The notes beneath the pieces are model-generated. The model was not told where the DNA came from, did no database searches, and saw only the letters and a program-made list of their open reading frames with translations. From Tenebrio molitor (lineage: Eukaryota; Arthropoda; Insecta; Coleoptera; Tenebrionidae): DNA of 64,000 nt. The translations under genes and the position numbers were made by a program. Where the stretch lies: positions 13,640,001-13,704,000 of the forward strand of contig NC_091046.1 in NCBI RefSeq assembly GCF_963966145.1. Reading direction: 5' to 3'. Below, one piece after another: positions 46,068 to 57,947 of the stretch (within the stretch, counting starts at the first letter, position 1; each line of letters begins with the position of its first letter).

Positions 46068-46276
46068 TATCGGGTGTTCATTTAAATTTATCTCCAAAAT
46101 TGGCGTCGAAGAATCGATTGTGAACACACCACGCATTAAAAATCACGGATCAGTAGTTTAAATCTAACCTCTCTTTTTCCGTTGTTTGCTCTGCAGACCC
46201 AGACGGACGAGTGGTGCGTTCACAAGCGACTCTTCAACGCCAACTTTGAGGACAAATTTAAATGAACACTCGATAT
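46068..46276. mobile_element. 209-bp MITE, CGGGTGTTCATTTAAA ends
   Basis: TATCGGGTGTTCATTTAAAT is mirrored by ATTTAAATGAACACTCGATA. The subterminal ATTGGCGTCGAAGAATCG pairs loosely with CGACTCTTCAACGCCAA. TA-rich flanks. Relatives: 56283-56448, fragments at 27.3 and 31.35 kb. Confidence 0.75.
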
Positions 46277-48729
46277 AATAACAGTGTTTATTATTTTTGT
46301 TGGTCGATCAAAAATTATAATAAACAATTTCTTCTATGCATTACATTATTGTAGGTTTGGTAAAAGTGTATCTATATAAAAAACAATTTAATTTTGAAGT
46401 AGAATTTAATTACAGGGTTATATGCTGGGAGGTAATTAAATATATAAAACCCGATGCAAAATCAAAATTGATTTGTTATCGATTGCATACTCCCATACTC
46501 GTCGCTTTTTGCGTAGAAATTCGATAGTAATGGAATTACCGGTCTAGTATAACAAAGTGGAGTGCACAATGCATTTAATTTTAAAGCTCAAACACAAACC
46601 TCATCCAGACATCAACACAAATACTTGACATTTTTTCATTTTACGAGTACTTTGACACATACAAGCCGACGCACATGTTGACTGACAAACACTACCAAAC
46701 TCTGCAACGTGTTGATCTCAGATTATAAAGTCAAAATTTTATTTTTTAATTTAATTAAGTCATACCATATCAGATAAGCATTAAATATTAATTTCCTGCG
46801 AGTCAGCTTCAACATACTTTTATTATCCCCCAAATTAAACTGTCGTTTCTTTATTAAAAAGAGCCACTTGAAAGCGAACCTATACCTTCTGCTTTTAATG
46901 TTTGTGAAAGATGTTTGACGTTTGAATATACTTTTTGTTCTAATTATAATTTAAAAGCTCTGAGAAAGTTAGCTGTACGCGCATTGAATTTATTTGCTGC
47001 TTGAATAGTACTTGATTGAAAGGCCTCAATTATGTTAAGGTTTTAAAGATTCTGTAGATAAAGAATTAGCATTCAGCGACTACTCCGGAAAATTAGCTAA
47101 CAGTCGGACTTTTAAAAGATTACATACGGCCTAATTGGCGTACGCTAGTGTGGACGGAAGAGATGAGAGCACCGAATCGATACTAAAATTATTAATTTTT
47201 ATTCCATCTCACGTAATTTGGCCAAAATACTGTAACGAATTTTGTAAATTACGACTCGGACTTGTGATTAATAATGCTAGTCAGGCAAATGTCACACATT
47301 TTTCAGCTTATTGTCATGTTGACACAAGGGATATGATCATCAGTTTGGCGGAGTTCTGACGTTATTACCGCACCAACTTCGAACTTAAGTAACAAACTTC
47401 TGTAATTATGAATAATAACCGTACGAAGGTGCATTACGCGATTATAATTATTTTGTGCAGGAAGAAGGCTCGATTTTGTGAAATATGCAGACATATGTTA
47501 TTGTTTCATTTAATTAGTCAAATATTTGAAGTATGCGTACCTCGAATTCGCTGAAGCAGCATTTTTGTTTGTTCGACTTGTTTAATCATAATAACGTGCA
47601 AGAGAATGGATGTAGAGCTTTCGCTGTAAAATTCGCATAAAACAAACCAAACAGTAAGGACTCAATCCTGTACATTTGCAAATGAGAGCGCAGGAACACT
47701 GAAGATTGAATTATTCTCAAAATCGCAGCATTATAGAAAGCAGGTCATGCATAAAAAACATTTGGATCGATGGATTCAGATCGTTTACTGAAATAATCCC
47801 AATGTGAACACGCAAATATCCCTCCATTTCAATATTTTAGATATCGCAACCGCAACAGAAAACACAATTTAGAATATTAGCAAATCGCAACCAACGCGTG
47901 CAGCGACGAGAATGTAACCAGTCAATTCGCAAAGAAATTAAATGGATTTCCACACAAATTGAAAAAAGTGTATTCAATAACAAAGCCTTTTGTAATCCGT
48001 TACTTGACAAGAGTTTTGTTTACAAACAGTCAACGGAAAAGTTGTCAGTGTGTTTTCAGCTGCGCACAGATAACACTTTCTACGATTTAACCTAAACTTG
48101 AACTTGGATTACTCCCTCAATCATTTCTGAGTGTTTTTTGTGCCTAAATATCTAATAATATAATATTTTGGATGGAGGTTATTAAAATCTTGACCACGTG
48201 AAAGCTTTCTTTAAATTTACCAAAATAAAATTCTTTCTCAGCCTATTGTTTTGCAGAAGTTTGCCCGATCCTTATTACATAGGGATTAACTTTTATCGCT
48301 GCGACTACCCCGACTGCTAAATTCTTGCTTACTACTGCTAGATTCACAACATTTTTTCCATTATCTCTAGATTTCTAAATCCCGTTTTTTCCAACTTGTT
48401 AAATTCCTTCCGAATACTTTACGATGACAATGTATTTATACTGCCGGTAACGCTTAATACTTTGTATCTATTTATTGTAAATGAATAATGTACTCGTATC
48501 TTTTTTGAAGTGTGAAACCTGTAATAACATATTATGTAAATAATATACCTATTCAACTCCAACATTTAAATTGAAACATTCATACGTGGTTTTTAGACGC
48601 ATCTATGTACTAACCGAAAAAGATATCTGAAGAGAAAAATCCTACACTAATAACAGTTTACTCATATCAACTTTTAAAATAGTGATTTATGCAACAAGTG
48701 ACAAAGTATTACTTTTTTCACAAACGGGC
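46277..48729. other. AT-rich stretch, nothing recognised
   Basis: Frames at 46336-46527, 47135-47359 and 47898-48095 have no family features or splice sites. No inverted-repeat element was identified. Confidence 0.4.
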
Positions 48730-48863
48730 AGCATGAGCAGCACAGTCATACGAGTATGAATGAAAATATTATATTGTGATACGAGTTGCACAAGACAGTC
48801 TATTGTCGAACGAGAGGAACGAGTTCGACAACATGTCTTGTGAAACGAGTGTAACATGCTCTT
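48730..48863. repeat. Palindrome with ACGAG arms (F)
   Basis: The inner arms ACGAGTTGCACAAGACA and TTGTCGAAC pair with GTTCGACAA and TGTCTTGTGAAACGAGT around GAGAGGAACGA. An outer GCATGAGC pairs with ACATGCTC. The rim TTTTCTACTTCGG is mirrored at 49.19-49.21 kb as CCGAAGTAGAAAA, so this palindrome and the next may be ends of one larger unit. Confidence 0.5.
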
Positions 48864-49199
48864 TTTTCTACTTCGGCTTCATCAATTTAATTTTTTTAAA
48901 TATTAAATAATTATCTAGTGACTTTTATTTTAATGGAATTGGGTTGGTATTGACGATTCAATGTCATTTCATTGAAAATTAAATAATTAAATTTCAAAAT
49001 GCCTCCCAAATGTTGTTACCCCCTTAATAGTTTATTTTGATCCAAAACATCGATTCAGGTTCAAATGACATCACATTTAACACTGAAATTTACTATCAAG
49101 ACCAACCCCACATTCAATAATCACTAGAAACGATGCTATACAATTTTTCCTTGTGAAAATGTTTTGGGTGTCACAAAATGCTCGTTGTGACACCGAAGT

Positions 49200-49345
49200 A
49201 GAAAATAGTATATTAAAAGACAACTTTCACAAGACCAGTCTTGAAGCACGAATTCAAGATTAAAAAACGAGTGGCGTAACCACGAGTTATTTTAAAGAAT
49301 GAGTGCTTCAAGGTCTTATGAAACGAGTTTTTTTTCTATTTTTTG
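49200..49345. repeat. Palindrome with ACGAG arms (G)
   Basis: AGAAAATAG, TCACAAGACC and TTGAAGCAC pair with GTGCTTCAA, GGTCTTATGA and CTATTTTTT. The centre is AACGAGTGGCGTAACCACG with AGTT. It ends in ACGAGTTTTTTTTCTATT, like the 51.4-kb palindrome. Confidence 0.45.
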
Positions 49346-50892
49346 TAATTTGCCCTTTTTAAGCCGTTTTTAAACAAAAATGTTTACTTTCCTCGATTTA
49401 GGGATTTTCGTGGCGGTTGGTAATGTCTTAATTTTAAAAATGAAAATTTGATCAAGTCTTCAAAGTCGCCTTTTGTTTTATCCAAATTCTGTCACAAAAC
49501 ACGAATATGAAAGATAATCTTTCATGTACGCCCGCTGAAATACGTGAAATTCCCAAAAATACGGTCGCGAATTTGTTGCTTGATAAATCCTGATAAATAA
49601 TTCTTTGCACATTCTGTAATTTAAACTGACACGCATGACGAATCAAGCTTTGCCAACCTAAAAATGTTCGTAAAATGTTCCGTGAAATAATGGCAATAAG
49701 GACATCCCAGATGATGACGTCGCGTTCGTTAATATGTCTATTAGAGAATCAAAATGGAGGCAAATTACAAAAAGACCCTTTATGCTTGAGTTTCATAGGT
49801 ACGACTTTCAGCAAAACAACGAATCTAAAATTTGACGTTTCTAAACCAAGATCAATGAACTTTTATGATTTGGATATTTCGATACATATTTTGTATAAAG
49901 CCAAAGTGAAATAATAAATACGTTATCGGACTTTTTCGTTTGTCACCATGGACAGATATTTTGCACACTAAAAATAGGATCATTTAGACAGTTTTATAGT
50001 AATCAGAAAAAATTATTTGTTTTTGTGGCAACACCATATTAGATTTATACATATTATAAGTAAACGCTAAAAATTTAGAATAATGAAAATATTTTCTTTT
50101 CCATTAAGCTTTTCGAAAATAACTCGGACAGATCGATTTTATTTTTAAATAATAATTTTCGATATTTTTTTTCCACTTCTTTCCGGTTCCGCGTCATTTT
50201 CTTTAAATGACTTTCGTTAATCTACACGGTGAGCTGGATAATTGATTCTAGTTACAAAGACTTATTTTTTTCAAATTACGAAGAAACGTGCATTAAATTT
50301 GTGGATGATGTCCCGAGCTCTCAAGCTTTTATTACAAATTGCATCGCGATGATCGAAATGCCAATGGAGACAAAGACAAGCAATAAATAAATAAAAAAAG
50401 TTAATAACGATATAAATCAAAATTTTTCCATTTCTTACATGTTCAATCTGACGTCCATCACTTTCAGCGCACATTACAGTTCTCCTACGCTGATTGTATC
50501 ATTAAGATTAAATTGGGAGGACTGTAAATTTTATATTTTAAGTAATTCAATAAAAAAGTCGCACGGACTTGGATCTGGTAACCGTGCAGGCTTCCAAACG
50601 AAGTTCTCCTAAACAAATTTTGTTTTAATTGTCAGGGTAACGTTCTCTGTTGTCAGAAGTAAAATAATTCTTTTGACATTCAAAATAAACCTGAATCATA
50701 TCTACTTCTTCGTTAATAGCACCAATAGTACTGTGTAACAAGATTAATCGAAAAAGACTGCTGTGACAAGTTTCCGATTCCTTATATCAAACAACCTGTC
50801 ACAAGTAATTAAAAAGTAAAAAGAAATTATTAAAATAGGTCATCTATTTTTGAAATACATGTAGTTTTCAAGTGTCATAATACTCATAATGT
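49346..50892. other. AT-rich stretch, nothing recognised
   Basis: Short frames at 49452-49646, 49675-49914 and 50271-50474 have no family features. No element ends seen. Confidence 0.4.
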
Positions 50893-50982
50893 ACTATTCT
50901 GGACATGAAATCTTGGCCACAAAATGTCAGGTCATTTATTAATGAGACTAATGATTGGCCAAGATTCCGTGTCCGGAATAGT
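50893..50982. repeat. 90-bp fold-back repeat
   Basis: ACTATTCTGGACATGAAATC with TTGGCCA is mirrored as TGGCCAAGATTCCGTGTCCG with GAATAGT. The centre is AT-rich and includes CATTTATTAATGAGACTAATG. No clear duplication. Confidence 0.6.
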
Positions 50983-51325
50983 CACGGAACTTTTTCAGAT
51001 TTGAAAATAAAACTGACTGTAGGCATTCAAAAAATAATAAAAATAAAAAGTTGCTGATTGTTGCTACAATTACTAAATTGTACTTGTAGATAGTAGTGTA
51101 AGTGTTCTAATTGTGTCAAAACGTAGTACTTATTCGTTATTAGCCAATTTTGATTAACATCGGTCGTCGCGATGAAATCTGTAATAAAATCTAATCCATC
51201 CTCTATATTTATTTAGAAATAAGGAAATACCGTAGCATAACATAAGTAAGAATGTTTTTAGCCCCTTCATTAACGTCAACAGTAAAAAAGATTTAAAACA
51301 CAGAAAATATTTTGGAATAGTAATT

Positions 51326-51447
51326 TATTATACGAGTTTTATAAGACACCATTTTGTCGCACGCGTTTTTTAGAGCACGAGGAGCGCAGCGACGAGTGCT
51401 ATAAACAAACAAGTGCGACAAAATGGCTTATAAAACGAGTATAATAC
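51326..51447. repeat. Palindrome with GC-rich hub (H)
   Basis: The outer arms TTATTATACGAGTTTTATAA with CCATTTTGTCGCAC pair with GTGCGACAAAATGG and CTTATAAAACGAGTATAATA. An inner GCAC/GTGC stem encloses the asymmetric hub GAGGAGCGCAGCGACGA. This is the clearest example of the hub class, with long, well-kept arms. Confidence 0.65.
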
Positions 51448-51911
51448 AATATTTTTTCTATTTTGCCCCTTAAATTTAAAAAAAGTTCAAAACATAAAGC
51501 TAGGAAAATTATACTTGGCAAATATAAGGGTTGGCAACGTTGGTAAATAGACGAACAATTGTAAGTTTTGAATTTAAAGTGTCGTGAAGTGCAGTGATCA
51601 CGTAGCAACAACTCACTATGAGTCACTGCCAACATTAAAAATTTAAGTAAATGTTCCTGAAACGCGTATCGAAAAGACCTCCTTTTCGAAACCCGTTTGA
51701 GTGTTATACTGACTCTGTTACAGGTGCCAAATAGAAAAAAAATATTTTACGCCGAGAACTTCCGCAGCTGTCGCACATCAAAACCTCGTTTACAAAAATT
51801 GATTTACATCTGTTTCAAATTATTCAAACAAACAATATTCCGTGATCTCTTATTAATAACGTGCCTAATGAGGCTATAGAAGTTAATTTTGAAGTTGTGT
51901 GAGTAATTATA

Positions 51912-52495
51912 CAGGGTATTTCACGAGTGATAATGAGCCCGGCGGAATTGGAAATGCAACCCACAATACATTTCCAAAGTGGTTATTTGAAATACCGTAT
52001 TGTTTTAAAATGAAATTATGAATCCATGGTGGCGTTGCTTCGAATAATTTTATTTGTTACAATTGACATTTACGAAAAAGTTAAAATCGAACGATGATCC
52101 TGATTTATGGCGAATGTAATGAAAATGCTTCTACCGTTGCGCGTTTAGGGTACGTTTATGTTGGAGCTGCGATGAGCGATAAGAGCGGCGATAAGAGCGA
52201 ACTGCCATTTGAAAACCATGGTACTTCGCTCTTATCGCCGCTTTTATCGCTCATCTTAGCTCCAACATAAACGTTCCCTTATGCAGACAATAAACATTTC
52301 CCCAAAAACTCTTCGTTTTTTCACAATTTCATTTAACCAAGCGAATGACGTTTATGTCAAAATTTACAAAATTGCACAGCTAACTATGTTTTATGTTTTT
52401 TAAATCAAAAAAATATATCCACGTTAACTTTACAAATGTATTGTGAGTTGCATTTTTAATTCCGTCGGGCTCATTATCACTCCTGAAATATCCTG
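51912..52495. mobile_element. MITE family with AATGAGCCCGGCGGAAT ends, 584-bp copy
   Basis: TA-flanked. CAGGGTATTTCACGAGTGAT with AATGAGCCCGGCGGAATT and AATGCAACCCACAATACATTT is mirrored at the right (AATTCCGTCGGGCTCATT, ATCACTCCTGAAATATCCTG). The interior includes an independent nested element at 52148-52278. Confidence 0.8.
52148..52278. mobile_element. 131-bp nested MITE, TTA duplication (PIF/Harbinger-like)
   Basis: GGGTACGTTTATGTTGGAGC with GATGAGCGATAAGAGCGGC is mirrored as GCCGCTTTTATCGCTCATC and GCTCCAACATAAACGTTCCC. TTA flanks both ends (52145-52147 and 52279-52281). Arms of about 55 bp with a tiny centre. Confidence 0.8.
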
Positions 52496-54488
52496 TATGC
52501 ATATATCTAGGTACATAATTATACTTCAAATTTGTTAGGAAAAATAACTCGTACAAGCTTTTATACAGGTCAAACATTTTCCTGACATTGTGACGCTATA
52601 AAAAACAAGCATTAAAAGGTTTTTTTGAAAATCACCCGTTTAACTCCTGCCTATTGGAAATTAAATGGTTCAATAATATACACAGTATAAATATTCATTA
52701 AACAAAAATAAACTTCTTGTAAAATGAGAAAAGACAACAGACAAAATTACCGCATTATTGCAAATGTAAATAAGTACATATTCTTACTTGATTAATGAAT
52801 TGTAAATTTTACGCTTTAGAAATGACACAACAAAAAAATTAAAGCTCGGCAAACTGTTTTTAACTTGCAGTGAGTCAGACTTAAAATAAAAGAACATAAC
52901 TGAAACTAGAAGCGTGTTCCTCGAGACAAAGGAGCTATCATCAAGTGCAATAACTATTTTCCACAGCAATCTTACATACTCTGTTAAGCGCAAACAACTT
53001 CACTTATCCATTTTATGAGTGCCCAAGCTGGTACATTTTTGCCCCTTTAGAACAGTTTTCCTATTTTTCCAAAAACAGCCGCGTCCGCATTACAGAATGG
53101 TCGTCTTGAAAACTTTTTCAGGGTAAACTCTGGTGATAAATTTCAACCATCATCTGAAATCCCAGGTCTTCGTGCAATATTAAATTTGTTGATATTGATA
53201 AAACGATTTCCCGATATACAGATAAATCAGTACAAATTCGATTTTAAAGAGGGAAGAGGAGAACCTCGGCCCCCATTTTTACCAATAATTCTGACCCGAT
53301 GTGGTAACTGAAAATAAAGTCGACAACTCCGGAATAAAAAAACTAACAAACACGAACCCTTGCTAGAGCTTTGCTGCGCTTTGCCCTTTCTAAATATTTG
53401 CTCATTAGTGCGATTTTATATCTATCTCGATCGATGTTTGCGGTATGCGAAAAGCATTAAAACAACAACGACAAGTTCTTCCGACTGTATTTTATTTTAA
53501 AATGCGACTGTGCAGAATAGCTTTGGAACTGTGTTGTACATCTAACTAGCAATTTAAAAGCAAAGTCGCGAAAGCAGCAGGCTTGCGATATTACGGTAGT
53601 TAGAGGGATTTGAGAGATCCTAACCATTAAATTTGTATCCGTAAAGACACAATTTGAATTTTATGCCTTTATACTACTGATTTCGCTAATACCAGTATTA
53701 TTCACCTCATTTCTTATTTAACTCCCCTTTGAATCATTTTCAACAAGATTCAAATTGCAAGATTTTTTGTTGGCCGCATCAAATATTCACTTATTTGAAG
53801 TTGAATTTCAGGAAATAACGTGGAAATTTTTAAAGGTAAACATCAGCTTGGTAATTTCTGATTACACGCCCGAGTCAACAAGGTTTGATTCCGTTACAAA
53901 ATAGCGCTCAGATTTAAAAATGTTTATTTTCTCCTCTGAACATCGAACATTCTCTTAAAATCCCGCCTGAATGAATTAGCTTAACTCGATTTTGTACGTA
54001 AATTATCCGTTTCAAAAGCCGCGCCACATGTTTCGTTAGTTTTTTATTGAATTAGCGTCTCGCGGTGCTGCGACAAACGTTATTCTGTACGCGCTGCACA
54101 GGATGTATGATAAATTGACAAATGAAGCTCGGATTATACGAAAAGTTCAAAAATGTCATTTCAGGCCCTTTAACAAAAATTTTCCATTGCACTGAATAAA
54201 TATTCATTAATCTGTGCATACGATGCAATGTGTTTTATCGCACAACAGATAAATCTGCCTACAACATAATAAGTTAACATATAATGTTAAATTAACATGA
54301 TAAATGAAAATTTAAAAATATAGATTTATTTTAATTTCAGTAAATGTAATAATATCAATACATATGAGTCAAACAATGTTATAAATATAAAAGTAGATTA
54401 CACCATGTAACATTTTTTTTTTGCCTGTGTTATAACAACTAAATGTTATTTCTTGACCTATCATACCTCAAAAGTACCTTTCAAAAAA
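52496..54488. other. AT-rich stretch, nothing recognised
   Basis: No convincing exon or TIR pair. Frames at 52380-52577 and 52784-52993 are short and lack features. Confidence 0.4.
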
Positions 54489-54523
54489 CTCGGCTGCGCC
54501 TCGGCCAGAAAACTCAGACTCGG
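54489..54523 (-). repeat. GC-rich hub motif (I)
   Basis: The + strand reads CTCGGCTGCGCCTCGGCC then AGAAAACTCAGACTCGG. The same 34-bp word, with about three changes, occurs on the other strand at 60700-60733 inside another element. Weak flanking arms (AAAAGTACCTTTC against GATGCACTTTTT) suggest it too sits in a fold-back. Confidence 0.45.
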
Positions 54524-54676
54524 ACGAAAAAGATGCACTTTTTGGCCTTGATACACAAGTAACTGTTATGACTGAAAAGATGATTTGAAGTGTAGAAAGT
54601 AAGTTAACAATAATATTGAAACGCTTACGGAATTTTCTACTATATGGTATATGCTGAAGAATAAAGAAATGATATA

Positions 54677-54847
54677 CAGGGTGATTTGCGAGGAATAATG
54701 AGCCCGACGGAATAGAAAATGCAACCCGCAATTCATCAGGAGAAAAACCCGGACATTTACCGCTTCGATGTCCGGCTTTTTGTTGCAATGTATTGTGGGT
54801 TGCATTTTCTATTCCGTCGGGCTCATTATTCCTCGTAAATCACCCTG
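54677..54847. mobile_element. MITE family with AATGAGCCCGACGGAAT ends, short 171-bp copy
   Basis: TA-flanked. CAGGGTGATTTGCGAGGAAT with AATGAGCCCGACGGAAT and AGAAAATGCAACCC is mirrored with almost no change on the right. A second small hairpin (CCGGACAT...ATGTCCGG) occupies the centre. It appears to be the minimal form of the family seen at 38.4 and 51.9 kb. Confidence 0.85.
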
Positions 54848-56282
54848 TATTTATAAGTAAAACAGAAAAAATAAAGGTAACAGCTTTAGACCTCAACTCC
54901 ATAACCTCACTTTTTTGTAAATGGCGTTGAAAAAGTAACGGCCATCGATAATTTTAGAACGTACTTTTAGATACAAAAACGTTCAAGGGCTGTACTTTAA
55001 ACGTAAAAAAGAAACATCAGTAATATTGTATTTTTCCTAGTAAGAGTCTGTTATGTTTAGGCACACGTTTTAAGTAGTTTTTGTGGTTAAAATTTGACTG
55101 GTAAATCCATCTATGTACGGGAAAATATGCTTCGATATCTGAACGGTTCTGTTTTTATCGCATCCTTTGTGGCACACGATGTAAACAGCGATAACGGAAA
55201 TCAAAGTCCGGGCCAGCTTAGAGGGTGACTGGGTTTCAGTTACCGATTTGAGCACAAAGACGTTCCGGAGGAACAATCCGGTACATCATCAACAGATGTC
55301 TCTGTTGATGGTACAAATGTTCTGGCATTGTATTTATTGATGCCGGGCCGGAGCTGTGAATTCTACACACTGAACAAATAATAACGAAGGCGGAGAGGCT
55401 CGGGAATAAACTGGATTAATATGCCACACGTTGACGAGGGTGCTGTCCGGATTAGGCGACACCCCAACGCAAAAAGTATTTCATCAATCAAAAAACTACT
55501 TTGAATTCAAATTGCTTGTTTTTCAAAAATTGTTTTTCAATCTCTGGCCACATCCAAAATGGAACTTGGATGCGGCATCGGTTACAATGCTTTTTTCTGT
55601 CCTTAATTTATGACATGTAAATTTACTGAATAACTAATAACTTCCGTTTATATTAGTGACGAAGTCGATTTGCATAAATTCCTCTCTAATAAATCAAAGA
55701 TCGCCTTGAATTTATTTGCCGGAGACGCTAGAGGCTAGAGGATATAGTAAAGAAACTCATCGAGAACAAGCATCGTAAACCAATTCAAAGGATTTTAATT
55801 TATCATGTTCAAATCTGTCGCCATTGTTCTGATGTAAAACCTCGCTTTATTTGCATGGTTTCCTCTTCCGTAAATTCATCCGTCCACAAAACTGGGAACC
55901 AAATAAAGCTCCTATATACTTAATGAGGTCTTTTAGTGATACATTTTTGACACAAATTACGCACTCTTCTCTAAAATAGTTTCATCTACTTTTCACATTG
56001 GAAGGTTTAGAAGTGAAATCACCCTACTCTTTTTTAAACAAAAGTAATTTTGTACGGTGTGATCAAGAATGACTGAATCTGTTGGTAACAATGAAATTTG
56101 GCAAATTTGAAATTTACCATGAACGATTCATTTTTGTAATAACATAAATATAACTGACATAACCAAAAGTGTTTTCAATGTCGTCTCAAGTTAAAAAATC
56201 CCGTTAGTGCCAATTACGAGACAAAAAACACCAGTACTTTATTTCATTTCCAACAGACTCAGTCATTGTTGATCACGGTGTA
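54848..56282. other. AT-rich stretch, nothing recognised
   Basis: A less AT-rich patch at about 55.15-55.47 kb has no consistent frame with splice signals. No inverted-repeat element was seen. Confidence 0.4.
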
Positions 56283-56448
56283 AAGGGTGTTTTTTTAAAT
56301 TTGGCGTCGAAATAGGCATTGGAAAGTCGATTGAGATCGCACCACTCGTGTAAAGCGTAAGATTTAAACAGCTGATCCGTGATCCGTAACCGTTCACAAT
56401 CGACAGTTCAACGCCTACTTCGACGCCAAATTTAAAAAAACACCCGTT
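56283..56448. mobile_element. 166-bp MITE of the CGGGTGTT family
   Basis: AAGGGTGTTTTTTTAAATTT with GGCGTCGAA is mirrored as TTCGACGCC with AAATTTAAAAAAACACCC. The internal AAACAGCTGATCCGTGATCC matches the fragment at 31.4 kb. Confidence 0.75.
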
Positions 56449-56676
56449 ATATACTTAATAAAATTGTATCAAAAATTATATCAACAGTTAAATCTTAGTT
56501 AAGCTTTTATCTAGAGAATTTTATTTTTCTTTAGTCGATAAACCTTTGTGAAAAAAACATATCATATAGCTTAAAAAATCGATGAAGGTTGGATCAAAAA
56601 TTCATCAATCCAAATTTGTTGTGAAACACAAGAAGACGTTGATTTGGTCCACGACAATCGAGTTACACTGAAATTT

Positions 56677-57234
56677 ATACATTATAAATGATTGTCCCAT
56701 CGCAGTTGGCGTTGAAAACCCACAAATTTGGGATGTGCCGCTAGCTTCGCAACGTTAGACAAACTAAAGTCTATTTGTTCCTGGTAGGCGAATGCGCGCG
56801 CCATTTACGAAATCCTGCAACGAAATGCGACCTCCCTATTGGTTAGTGGAATAAAATAACCAATAGGGAGGTCGCATTTTGTTGCAGGATTTCGTAAATG
56901 GCGCGCGCATCCGCCTACCAGGAAAAAATACACTTTAGTAGAGTGGTGCCGGCCTGAGATATGACATTTGGTGGGGGTGTGCGTAGACGGAAAACAGTCG
57001 GACGAGTCCATCTTTCATAAAATAGGGGTGTTCAACAGATTAAAAATCCGCTATTCTCTGCTGTGACCGGTTTTGCCACGCCACTGGGACATTTTGTCTC
57101 TAGACAAATTTACGCTACCGCCATCAGCGCTATCTATCGGCGATGCTAGACTAACTCATGTTATAAAGCTTGCGGCACATTCAACTACGTCACCAACGCC
57201 TACTGCGATGAGACAATCATTTATAATGACCCCG
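56677..57234. mobile_element. CAGGGTCATTAT-family MITE, second copy with an insertion
   Basis: The sequence corresponds to the 27862-28080 element but is interrupted after GTTAGACAAACTA by about 330 bp, resuming at TAGACAAATTTACGCTACC near 57101. The left terminus is eroded (only CATTATAAATGATTG remains); the right end TTTATAATGACCCCG is intact with TA after it. Confidence 0.75.
56764..56938. mobile_element. 175-bp near-perfect palindrome nested in the MITE
   Basis: Arms of about 80 bp: CTAAAGT...TTCCTGGTAGGCG, ATGCGCGCGCCATTTACG, AAATCCTGCAACGAAATGCG and ACCTCCCTATTGGTTA are mirrored around GTGGAATAAAA. It marks the left part of the insertion in the 56.7-57.2 kb MITE. CpG-rich compared with its surroundings. 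TA at both rims. Confidence 0.8.
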
Positions 57235-57947
57235 TAGCAGAGAGTTACGGATTTCTCCTGAAGTCCAAACTCTAAATCATTTCCACAATGCATTAAACTT
57301 AAAAATAACCCTCCGATAAGTACCGGAGCAGATACACATTCGACAACTAACTGTAAAAAAATTGTTATGATGTATGTATTTGAGTTGAAAACAAAATATA
57401 ACCCGAGAGTAGTAGTTATACGAAATTAATTTCCAAAATACGAATATTATTGCTATTCCCTCAAAATAACTTCCCAGCTCACAAAAGGTCATGACTGTTT
57501 TAGGTCTTTGATCTGTATATGTATATAAAAATTGGTTGAGTTTTCCTAATCTTTTGCTTCTATTTTCCGTTTTCTGATAAAACATAGTTGATACATGATA
57601 CGCAAATAATACTTGACTTACGTAGTGACTTTCTCTCATTGGAGGCAATTCTTTAATGAATGATATTTTCACTATTGATGATGTTTTGTTAAAGTAAGTT
57701 GTGTCTTAAAGATATGTCAAAACAAAGACTGTGAATTCATATTTCCATTGGCTGGGGTTTTCAAAATCTGTATTTTTTATAAAAACAACATACATACTCG
57801 TATACAAATTCGTGAAACAACTTAGCAGTACGTCATAAACTCATAAAATATAAAGTAAATATCTTCTTTTTTGCAGAAGATATGGACCTATTTGTTATTA
57901 TGTATTCATTTTCTAAATGTTGACATTGTTAGAGTATTCACTTTATA

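Noticed and set aside
54468..54805. Minus-strand frames of 79 and 106 codons
   Set aside because: They run through the palindromic 171-bp MITE and its neighbour, so openness reflects repeat sequence, not a gene.
56805..57011. 68-codon minus-strand frame
   Set aside because: Half of it is the arm of the 175-bp palindrome.
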